From Streptomyces tendae (GTDB lineage: Bacteria > Actinomycetota > Actinomycetes > Streptomycetales > Streptomycetaceae): DNA of 64,000 nucleotides. The number at the start of each line of letters is the position of its first letter. Within the stretch, counting starts at the first letter, position 1. Positions 8,101 to 17,096 of the stretch are shown here, piece after piece. The translations under genes and the position numbers were made by a program. The notes below the pieces were generated by a model. It had not been told where the DNA came from and searched no databases. It saw nothing but the letters and a program-made list of their open reading frames with translations. The stretch covers positions 186,001-250,000 of the forward strand of contig NZ_BMUY01000004.1 of NCBI RefSeq assembly GCF_014650435.1, read 5' to 3'.

Positions 8101-9579
8101 GTGCGGCAAGGGGGATTGGTCAGCCCGTTTCCGTCTACGCGCGGACATCTGGCGGACGGGGCCGTCAGCCGGTCCGCGAGCGACTGGGAGCAGCGGTACC
8201 GCCGTACCGTGATCACCAGCGACACCGTGGCCACCGCCTTCGTGGTGGCGGGCATCGGCAATTTCTTCGGGGTCCGGGACGCGGCCAACTGGCACGAGAA
8301 ATGGGGAATTCTCGCGTTCGGCACCGAGGTGCTGGTACTGGGAGCGCTTGCGGTGAGCCGGTCGTGGGCACCGGCCGTACTCGGTCAGGGCGCCGAGGAA
8401 TTCCGTCGGCTCGGACGCTCTCTGTTCATGGCGACCGTCGTACTGGCGCTCGGCGGAATCGCCCTCACCTCGCGCAACATCAAACTCTGGATCTTCGTCG
8501 CCGTCCCGGCGATCGCGATCGTCACGATGATCTCGCGTTACGCGCTGCGCGTCCGGCTGCACCGGCAGCGCAAGGAAGGGCGCTGCCTGAGGCCGGTGCT
8601 CGCCGCCGGCAGCCCGGCCACCGTGCGCGATCTGATCGCCCGGACCCGGAGGTTCCCGCACCTCGGCTGGCGCGTGGACGCGGTCTGCACGACGGCCGGC
8701 CCCGGAATCGAGGGAGACCAGCTGGACGGAGTGCCGGTGGTCGGCCCACTGGAGCACGTCGCCCACCACGTACGCCGCGACGGCTACCGGGTCGTCGCGG
8801 TCACCCCGGACCCGCACTGGTCACCGCACCGGTTGCAGCGGCTGGCCTGGAACCTGGAGGGCAGCGAAGCCGAGATGGTCGTCGCTCCCGTCCTGATGGA
8901 GGTGGCCGGCCCGCGGCTGCACGTCGACGCGGTGCTGGGGATCCCGCTGCTGCGGGTCAGCATGCCGACCTTCACCGGGGGCCGCCGGGCCGTCAAGGCG
9001 GTGGTGGACCGGTTGGGCGCGGCGATCCTGCTGACGCTGTTCGCGCCCCTGATGGTGTTCGTCGCACTGCTCGTCCTGGTGGACAGCCGGGGCGGGGCGT
9101 TCTACCGCCAGCGCAGGGTCGGCAAGGACGGCCGTGAGTTCACGATTCTCAAGTTCCGCACCATGGTCGCCGGGGCGGACCGGGCGCGTGCCGCGCTGGC
9201 CGACCGCAACGAGGGCGCGGGCCTGCTGTTCAAGCTCCGCCGGGACCCGCGGGTGACCCGGGTGGGGGCGGTGCTGCGCCGGTACTCGGTCGACGAACTG
9301 CCGCAGCTGTTCAACGTACTCACCGGCTCGATGTCGCTCGTCGGCCCGCGGCCTCCGCTGCCGGAGGAGTCCGCGGCGTACGGCCCGGACATCCGAAGAC
9401 GACTGCTGGTCAAGCCGGGACTCACCGGTCTGTGGCAGATCAGCGGACGCAGCGACCTGCCGTGGGAGGAGGCGGTCCGGCTTGACCTGCGGTACGTGGA
9501 GGACTGGTCGCTCGCGCTGGACGCGGTGATCCTGTGGAAGACGCTGCGAGCGGTGGTCCACGGGCGGGGGGCGTACTGA
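8101..9579 (+). CDS. Polyprenyl glycosylphosphotransferase (WbaP/WcaJ family), EPS initiating enzyme
   Basis: Transfers a sugar-1-phosphate from a nucleotide sugar to undecaprenyl phosphate on the inner membrane face, the first step of repeat-unit assembly. Start GTG 8101 ('VRQGGLVSP') is preceded by GGGGGG; longer in-frame starts run through the hairpin leader and are rejected. Of 492 residues, the N-terminal half has several membrane helices and a degenerate Rossmann-like CoA-binding domain ('LAAGSPATVRDLI'). From about residue 300 comes the catalytic domain: a hydrophobic re-entrant helix, then 'RRVGKDGREFTILKFRTM', 'RRYSVDELPQLFNVLTGSMSLVGPRPP', 'VKPGLTGLWQISGRSDL' and 'YVEDWS'. The sugar donor is unknown. 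Confidence 0.95.
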   Translation: MRQGGLVSPFPSTRGHLADGAVSRSASDWEQRYRRTVITSDTVATAFVVAGIGNFFGVRDAANWHEKWGILAFGTEVLVLGALAVSRSWAPAVLGQGAEEFRRLGRSLFMATVVLALGGIALTSRNIKLWIFVAVPAIAIVTMISRYALRVRLHRQRKEGRCLRPVLAAGSPATVRDLIARTRRFPHLGWRVDAVCTTAGPGIEGDQLDGVPVVGPLEHVAHHVRRDGYRVVAVTPDPHWSPHRLQRLAWNLEGSEAEMVVAPVLMEVAGPRLHVDAVLGIPLLRVSMPTFTGGRRAVKAVVDRLGAAILLTLFAPLMVFVALLVLVDSRGGAFYRQRRVGKDGREFTILKFRTMVAGADRARAALADRNEGAGLLFKLRRDPRVTRVGAVLRRYSVDELPQLFNVLTGSMSLVGPRPPLPEESAAYGPDIRRRLLVKPGLTGLWQISGRSDLPWEEAVRLDLRYVEDWSLALDAVILWKTLRAVVHGRGAY

Positions 9580-9611
9580 TGCGCGGGGGCCGCCGGGCCG
9601 ACGCGCGGATC

Positions 9612-9640
9612 GCAGGCCGTCGGGGCCTGCCTGGGGGGAG
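9612..9640 (+). promoter_or_regulatory. Hairpin plus strong ribosome binding site before the AlgD-like gene
   Basis: GCAGGCC (9612-9618) pairs with GGCCTGC (9624-9630) around a 5-nt loop and is followed by GGGGGGAG, 9 bp from the ATG at 9650. It is the third copy of the leader module seen at 7988-8060. Confidence 0.6.
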
Positions 9641-9649
9641 GAACGGGTC

Positions 9650-10955
<1,306 letters not shown>

Positions 10956-10966
<11 letters not shown>

Positions 10967-12215
10967 CACGACGTCCGGTGGCACGCCGCTCGGCGGCGGC
11001 ACCGGCGACCGGCCGGGGCGGCGCGCGCTGATCCTGGTGGAGAACCTGTCGGTGCCCTTCGACCGGCGGGTCTGGCAGGAGTGCACGACCCTGCGCGACG
11101 CGGGCTGGGAGGTGCACGTCATCTGTCCCCGCGGCACCAAGCGGGACACGGAGCGGGAAGCGGTCGTCGAGGGGGTGCGCATCCACCGCTACCCGTTGCG
11201 CGCGGCCACCGGAGGACCGGCCGGCTACCTGCGGGAGTACGGAGCGGCGCTCTGGCACACGGCGCGGCTGGCCCGCAGGGTCGGACCGGTCGACGTGGTG
11301 CACGCCTGCAACCCGCCCGACCTGCTCTTCCTGCCGGCCCTGTGGCTCAAGCGGCGCGGCGCGCGGTTCGTCTTCGACCAGCACGACCTGATACCCGAGC
11401 TGTACCTGTCCCGGTTCGGCCGCGGCAAGGACCTGCTCTACCGCGCCGTGTGCGCCCTGGAGCGGCTCACCTACCGGACCGCGGACATCGTGCTCGCCAC
11501 GAACGAGAGCTACAAGGACGTCGCGGTACGCCGCGGCGGCCGGCGCCCCGACGACGTGTTCGTGGTGCGCAGCGCGCCCGCGACCGACCGCTTCCAACCG
11601 GTGCCCGCCGAACCGGAGTTGAAGCGGGGAAAGCCCCACCTGCTGTGCTACCTGGGCGTCATGGGCCCCCAGGACGGCGTCGACTACGCCCTGCGGGCCC
11701 TCGCCAAGCTGCGCGACGAGGTCGGGCGGACCGACTGGCACGCGGTGTTCGTCGGCTCCGGTGACGCCTTCGACGCGATGGTGGAGCTGTCCCGGTCGCT
11801 GGGGCTCGGCGAGCAGGTGCAGTTCACCGGGCGCATTCCGGACGCCGACCTGGTGCGCTACCTGTCCACCGCGGACGTGTGCCTCTCCCCCGACCCGCGC
11901 AATCCGCTCAACGACGTGTCGACCATGAACAAGGTCCTGGAGTACATGGCGATGGGCCGGCCGATCGTCTCGTTCGACCTCCGGGAGGCGCGCGTCTCCG
12001 CCGGTGACGCCGCCCTCTACGCCCCCGCCAACGACGAGACCGAGTTCGCCGGGCTCGTCGCGCGGTTGCTGGACGACCCCGACGAGCGGGCCCGGATGGG
12101 CAAGATCGGCCAGGAACGCGTCAACGGACAGCTCTCCTGGGGCAATTCGCAAAAGGCGCTGCTCGCCGCGTACGCCGCCGCCGGGAACAAAGCAGGGAGA
12201 AGGCAGCGCCGTTGA
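10956..12215 (+). CDS. Glycosyltransferase family 4
   Basis: A cytoplasmic, GT-B-fold glycosyltransferase adding a sugar to the lipid-linked repeat unit. 419 residues. The N-terminal acceptor domain begins 'LILVENLSVPFDRRVWQEC', a pattern characteristic of a GT4 subgroup, followed by 'DVVHACNPPDLLFLPALW'. The C-terminal donor domain has 'LCYLGVMGPQDGVDYALRAL', 'AVFVGSGDAFDAM', 'QFTGRIPDADLVRYLSTADVCLSPDP' and the E-x7-E region 'NKVLEYMAMGRPIVSFDLREAR'. The start is taken as TTG 10956, inside the end of the dehydrogenase gene, so translation is coupled. The true start could be slightly downstream because the first ~20 residues are low-complexity. Donor unknown. Confidence 0.92.
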
Positions 12216-13576
12216 GCGATGACACGATACGCCTGGTCACGGTCGGGCGAATACTGCGCCGGCGCCGGCGGCTGCTCGCCGTCCTCGTCGTGGTGGGCGC
12301 ACTCGTCGGCTACGGCGTCTCGGTGCTGTTCCCGCCGCGCTACACGGCGTCCGCCTCGGTCCTGCTGCCGGGGCCGTGGGAGGAGCGCGAGCTGATCACC
12401 CAGGTGGAGATCGCGACCAGTTCGTCGGTGGTCGAACGGGCGGGCGATGCGCTCGGCTGGAGCGGGGTCAGCGACAGCGAGCTGCGCGACCGGGTGAGCG
12501 CCGAGACCGCCGACGGGAACGTCATCAAGATCTCCGGGACGGCCGAGACCCCGGAGCGTGCGCAGCGGCTCTCCGACGAAATGGCCCAGCAGTTCGTGAC
12601 GTACGCGGCACGGATCGCGAGCGGCAGCACCGACGCCGACGAGGCGGCGGGGCCCGAGGCGCTGCGGGAGCAGGTGAAGCGGACCAACCAGCGCATCACC
12701 GACCTGGCCAACGCGGCCGATCCCGGGCAGACCGTGGAGAGCGTGCAGGCCCGCACCGAGCTGGAGAAGCTGCGCAGCACGCTGCAGGAGGCCATGCAGA
12801 AGCTGGAGGAGGCCGGCCCGGCCAACAACAGGGCCGGCCTGGTCGTCATGGGGCCGGCGGCCCGGCCGACCGGAGAGGCACCGCCGACGAGGCTGCAGCT
12901 CGTCGGCGGCGGCGCCCTGCTGTTCTTCGTGCTCGCCGTCGTCGGTCATCTCGCCGCGGCGCGGGTGAACCGGCGGCTGCGTTCCGGACCCGAGATGGCC
13001 GCGGCGCTGCGCGCGGCACTCCTGGGCACCGTCGACGTGCCCGGTGACCGGCGCGCCCACCGGCCGAGGGCACGCGGCGCGCGGGCCCGGTTCCGGCGGC
13101 TGCTGGGCATCGACGTCCGCTGGGACCTGCCGACTCCGCAGTCCTCCGACGAGGCCGGGCGGCTCATCCGCTACCGGCGGGTGTGCGGTCGCCTGCGGGA
13201 ACGGCTGCCGGCCGCGCGGCGACTGCTGGTCGTGGTGCCGGACGACGACGAGGTCGCCCGCCGGGCCGCGGAGCAGCTCGCCGCCGAGACCGAGGGTGAA
13301 CCGATGCTGCGGGTGGTGGAGGTCGCGGTGTCCCGGCCGATGGTTCCGGACCGCGACACCGAGTCCGGTGTCCTGGTCGTGCTCGGCGCGGGCAGTCGCA
13401 CCGCGGAGGAGCTCTCCGGCCTCGCCGAGGCGTGTGCGGACGGCGGGCACGAGGTCGTCGGTGTCGTCGTCGCCGGCGCGGTCCGGGCCCGTGCGACGGG
13501 GACGGCCCCCCGCCCTCCGGAGAAGGCCGGCGCGGCGGCCCCGGTCCACGAGAACGCGACAGGAGGTGCCGCATGA
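12212..13576 (+). CDS. Wzz/chain-length-determinant-like membrane protein (first of two)
   Basis: 454 residues. TTG start overlaps the previous stop (TTGA). One membrane helix at about residues 22-42 after an Arg-rich head, an extracytoplasmic region with coiled-coil character ('EALREQVKRTNQRITDLAN', 'LEKLRSTLQEAMQKLEEAG'), a second helix at about 230-250, and a cytoplasmic C-terminal domain. This is the polysaccharide co-polymerase topology. The C-terminal domain occupies the place of the BY-kinase but has no Walker A lysine ('RRLLVVVPDDDEVARRAAEQL' instead), so it is probably a non-catalytic scaffold. It should act with the Wzy-like protein at 22876 to set chain length. Confidence 0.8.
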   Translation: MSDDTIRLVTVGRILRRRRRLLAVLVVVGALVGYGVSVLFPPRYTASASVLLPGPWEERELITQVEIATSSSVVERAGDALGWSGVSDSELRDRVSAETADGNVIKISGTAETPERAQRLSDEMAQQFVTYAARIASGSTDADEAAGPEALREQVKRTNQRITDLANAADPGQTVESVQARTELEKLRSTLQEAMQKLEEAGPANNRAGLVVMGPAARPTGEAPPTRLQLVGGGALLFFVLAVVGHLAAARVNRRLRSGPEMAAALRAALLGTVDVPGDRRAHRPRARGARARFRRLLGIDVRWDLPTPQSSDEAGRLIRYRRVCGRLRERLPAARRLLVVVPDDDEVARRAAEQLAAETEGEPMLRVVEVAVSRPMVPDRDTESGVLVVLGAGSRTAEELSGLAEACADGGHEVVGVVVAGAVRARATGTAPRPPEKAGAAAPVHENATGGAA

Positions 13577-15105
13577 CGACGAGTACGGCTGCCCAGCCGT
13601 CCGCCTCCGCTCCGCTGCTCGACCTGCAGGCACTGGTCGTGGCGGTACGCAGGCGGCGGCGTCTGTGGGCCGGTCTGGCCCTGCTCGGCCTGCTGGCCGG
13701 TGCGGCGGTGGCGGTCCTGCTGCCGCCCCGGCCGGCCGCGGTGACCAAGGTGCTGGTCGCGCACAAGGACGACCAGCCCAACGACACCGGAACGCTGATC
13801 CGCACCGACGTCGAGCTGCTGGACACCACGCGGATCGCCGCCGAGGCCCTGCGGTCGCTCGGTTCCCGGGAGGACCCGGAAGACTTCATGGAGGACTACC
13901 GCGGCACCGGGCTGACCAACAACCTGCTGCAGATCGACGTGTCGGGTGACAGCGACGCGGAGGCGGTGGCCCGGGCCAGGGCGCTGGCCGAGACGTTCGT
14001 CGCGGACCACGTGCGGCGGCTGCGGCAGGCCGCCGAGGCCGAGTCCAAGTCCCTGCTGGACCAGCGCGACAGCATGCGCAAGGAGCTGGCCGAGGTCAAC
14101 AGGTCGATCGGGGACCGCTCGCCGGACGACGAACCGAATGCGTCGGCCAGCATCGAGTCGCTCTTCGCCCGCCGGGCCGAGCTGGACTCGCGGATCGCCG
14201 AGTTCGACCAGCGGGCCGCGGAGGCGCTCACCGGCACACCCGAGGTCGTCGCAGGTACGCAGATCGTGGACGCCCCGCACGCGGTGCGGCACTCCCTGCC
14301 CAGGGCCGTGGTCACCGACGCCGGGATCGGGCTGGCCCTCGGGCTCGTTCTCGGGCTCGCGCTGGCCGCGGTCGGCGCGGTGGTGGCGGACCGCCCCGTG
14401 CTGCGCCGGGAGATCGCGGCGAACCTGGGCGCGTCGGTCCTCGCGGAGCTGCGCCGCGGGCCGCGCCGGTCGGTCCGGTCGTGGCAGCGCCGGCGCACCC
14501 GGGCGGCACGCGAACGGCTCACGACCACCGTGGCCCGCCTGGTGCGCGGCTCCGCGGAACCGGTGTCGCTGCTGGAGCTGGGCTGTGCGCGCGGTACCGG
14601 CGTGATCGCCCTGGACGTCGCCGGTGCCCTGGAGGCGGACGGGCCCGTGGTCGTCGTCGACGCGCTGCCCGGCACGGACCTCGCGGGCGCCCGCCGCAAG
14701 TCCGGCGGCCCGACCGTGCTGAGCGGCGAGCGTGCCGCGGCCGAACCGCACCACGTGCGCCGGCTCGGGGTCGGCTCGGTGGCGCCCGGTACGGCGTGGA
14801 CCGACCTGCACCACCTGGGCAGCCGGACGGTGCTCGTGGTGCGTGCGGGGCACGGCAGCGCCGCGTGGCTGCACACCGTGGCGCGGCAGCTCGCGGACCA
14901 GCGCATCGCGGTGATCGGGGTGGTCCTGATCGATCCCGATCCGCGGGACCGGACCGACGGCACCCTGTGGGACGGTCCGCACGTCGCCGCGTCACGCGGC
15001 CGCGACGAATCCCCGAAGCGGCACAACGGGACGGGGCGGCCCCGGGCGGAACGGCCGGTGGTGCCGGCCGCGACGGTTCCGGACAGTGATCAGGAGGCGC
15101 GCTAG
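13573..15105 (+). CDS. Wzz-like protein with degenerate BY-kinase-type domain (second of two)
   Basis: 510 residues. ATG 13573 overlaps the upstream stop (ATGA) and follows AGGAGG at 13561-13566. Topology matches its neighbour: helix at about 32-50, coiled-coil loop ('LLDQRDSMRKELAEVNRSIG'), second helix at about 248-275, then a cytoplasmic domain. That domain has 'VSLLELGCARGTGVIALDVAGAL' followed by 'VVVVDALPGTDLAG', which looks like a Walker A/A' pair whose P-loop lacks the GKT/GKS residues. Hence an inactive kinase-like domain is inferred. A polar C-terminal tail (about residues 470-510) has no tyrosine cluster. Two tandem paralogues may form a hetero-oligomeric co-polymerase. Confidence 0.78.
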   Translation: MTTSTAAQPSASAPLLDLQALVVAVRRRRRLWAGLALLGLLAGAAVAVLLPPRPAAVTKVLVAHKDDQPNDTGTLIRTDVELLDTTRIAAEALRSLGSREDPEDFMEDYRGTGLTNNLLQIDVSGDSDAEAVARARALAETFVADHVRRLRQAAEAESKSLLDQRDSMRKELAEVNRSIGDRSPDDEPNASASIESLFARRAELDSRIAEFDQRAAEALTGTPEVVAGTQIVDAPHAVRHSLPRAVVTDAGIGLALGLVLGLALAAVGAVVADRPVLRREIAANLGASVLAELRRGPRRSVRSWQRRRTRAARERLTTTVARLVRGSAEPVSLLELGCARGTGVIALDVAGALEADGPVVVVDALPGTDLAGARRKSGGPTVLSGERAAAEPHHVRRLGVGSVAPGTAWTDLHHLGSRTVLVVRAGHGSAAWLHTVARQLADQRIAVIGVVLIDPDPRDRTDGTLWDGPHVAASRGRDESPKRHNGTGRPRAERPVVPAATVPDSDQEAR

Positions 15106-15108
15106 CAC

Positions 15109-17043
15109 ATGTGCGGCATCGCAGGCACGTACCACTGGCCGGACGGCAAGGCCGTGACCGACCGGCTCACCGACGTCCTCGCCCACCGCGGTCCGGACGG
15201 GGCGGGCCGCTACAGCCACCCCGCCGGGGACGGCGAGGTGCAGCTCGGGCACCGCAGACTGGCCATCATCGACCTGTCCGGGACCGGCGCCCAGCCGATG
15301 GTCTCGGACGGTCTCGCCCTGACGTACAACGGCGAGCTGTACAACGCGCCCGAACTGCGCACCGAGCTGGAGTCCACCGGGGCCCGCTTCCGCGGTACCT
15401 CCGACACCGAGGTGGTGCTGGAGGCATGGCGGCGCTGGGGCACGGACTGCCTGGCCCGGCTGCGCGGCATGTTCGCGTTCGCGGTCTTCGACGAGCGCAC
15501 CGGGGAACTGGTGCTCGCCCGCGACCAGCTCGGCATCAAGCCGCTGTTCCTGCTCCGGCGCGGCGGCGGCCTGGTGTTCGCCTCCGAGCTGAAGGCGCTG
15601 GCCGCCGTGACCGGCGGAAAGCTGGAGGTGGACCACGCGGCGCTGGTGGCCTCCCTGCTGTACTACTGGGTACCGGACTCGCGCTGCGCGTTCCGCGAGG
15701 CGGAGAAGCTGCCGCCGGGCAGCTGGCTGCGGTGCCGGCCCGACGGCCGGGTGGAGCGCGGCCGGTTCTGGAACCTCAGGGACGTCGCCGCCGAGGGCCG
15801 GGAGCGGGCCCTGGGCGGTGAGCGGCCGGACCTGGCCGCCGTCGTCGAGGAGTCGACCCGGCGCCACCTGCTCTCCGACGTGCCGGTGGCGACGTTCCTC
15901 TCCGGCGGGCTGGACTCCAGCTATCTGACCGCGCTGGCGGCCCGCGACCGGCCCGGGATCTCCGCCTTCACGATCGGGTTCCGCGCCGAGGACGCCAGGT
16001 TCGAGGCGATGCCCGACGACCTGCGCTACGCCCGGCAGGTGGCCGAGCGGTTCGGTGTCGACCTGCACGAGATCGAGATCGCCCCGAACGTGCTCGACCT
16101 GCTGCCGCGGATGACGTACCACCTGGACGAGCCGATCGGCGACCCCGCCGCGATCAACACCTTCCTGATCTGCTCGGCCGCCCGGGAGGCCGGGGTCAAG
16201 GTGATGCTCTCGGGGATGGGCGCCGACGAGCTGTTCGCCGGCTACCGCAAGCACCTGGCCAACGTGCTGGCGCTGCGCTACCAGCGCGTCCCGCGGCCGC
16301 TGCGGCGCGGGCTGTCCGCGGCAGTGGACCGGCTGCCGGTCGCGACGAGCCGCCGGGGCCTGCGGTCGGTGCGCTTCGCGAAACGCTTCCTGTCCTTCGC
16401 GGACCTGCCGGAGGAGACGGCCTTCCGGCGCAGTTACACGATGTACGACCGGGCGGAGCTGCTCGACCTGATCGATCCGGACCTGGCGGGGACGGTCGAG
16501 GACGTGCTGACCGAGCACGCGGACGTCTACGAGGACAACGACCTCGACGACTTCGTGAACCGCATGTGCCTGGGCGACGCCCGGATGTTCCTGCCGGGCC
16601 TGAACCTCGCCTACACGGACCGCTCCAGCATGGCCGCCTCGATGGAGGTGCGGGTGCCGTACGTGGACGTCGAGGTGGTGAAGGCGGCGTTCGCCGTCCC
16701 CGGTGACCGCAAGATCGTCGGACGGCAGGGCAAGGCGGTCCTCAAGGAGGCGGCCACCTCGGTCCTGCCCCGGGAGATCGTGTACCGGCCCAAGGGCCTG
16801 TTCAGCGCGCCGCTGCGGGCCTGGATGAGCCGGGATCTGGCGCCGCTGGTGCGCGAAGTGGTGAACGACGGCGAGCTGGTGAGATCCGGTTTCCTGCGCC
16901 GCGACGCGCTGCGGCGGCTCGTCGCCGAGGACGCCGCCGGGCAGCAGGACTTCTCCAAACACCTGTGGCACGTGCTGACCCTCGAGTACTGGTACCGCGG
17001 CGCGACCTCGGGGGCCGACCACCACGCCCCGTCGACGGCGTAG
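15109..17043 (+). CDS. Asparagine-synthase-type glutamine amidotransferase (AsnB family)
   Basis: 644 residues. The initial Met-Cys gives the Ntn glutaminase nucleophile Cys2 in 'CGIAGTY'; 'HRGPDGAG', 'LGHRRLAIIDLS' and 'TYNGELYN' complete the glutaminase domain (residues 1-~200). The synthetase domain has the ATP pyrophosphatase loop 'FLSGGLDSSYLTAL' (about 262-275), 'MLSGMGADELFAGYRKH' and 'YTDRSSMAASMEVRVPYVD'. In polysaccharide loci, AsnB relatives are thought to amidate uronic acids or other carboxyls on sugars (WbpS is the usual comparison) rather than make free asparagine; with a uronate-forming dehydrogenase four genes upstream that role is my inference. Four bases follow the previous stop. 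Confidence 0.9.
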   Translation: MCGIAGTYHWPDGKAVTDRLTDVLAHRGPDGAGRYSHPAGDGEVQLGHRRLAIIDLSGTGAQPMVSDGLALTYNGELYNAPELRTELESTGARFRGTSDTEVVLEAWRRWGTDCLARLRGMFAFAVFDERTGELVLARDQLGIKPLFLLRRGGGLVFASELKALAAVTGGKLEVDHAALVASLLYYWVPDSRCAFREAEKLPPGSWLRCRPDGRVERGRFWNLRDVAAEGRERALGGERPDLAAVVEESTRRHLLSDVPVATFLSGGLDSSYLTALAARDRPGISAFTIGFRAEDARFEAMPDDLRYARQVAERFGVDLHEIEIAPNVLDLLPRMTYHLDEPIGDPAAINTFLICSAAREAGVKVMLSGMGADELFAGYRKHLANVLALRYQRVPRPLRRGLSAAVDRLPVATSRRGLRSVRFAKRFLSFADLPEETAFRRSYTMYDRAELLDLIDPDLAGTVEDVLTEHADVYEDNDLDDFVNRMCLGDARMFLPGLNLAYTDRSSMAASMEVRVPYVDVEVVKAAFAVPGDRKIVGRQGKAVLKEAATSVLPREIVYRPKGLFSAPLRAWMSRDLAPLVREVVNDGELVRSGFLRRDALRRLVAEDAAGQQDFSKHLWHVLTLEYWYRGATSGADHHAPSTA

Positions 17044-17096
17044 CACCTCGGCACCTCCCCCGCACCAAGACCGGCAGAGAGACAAGAGGACCTTCG

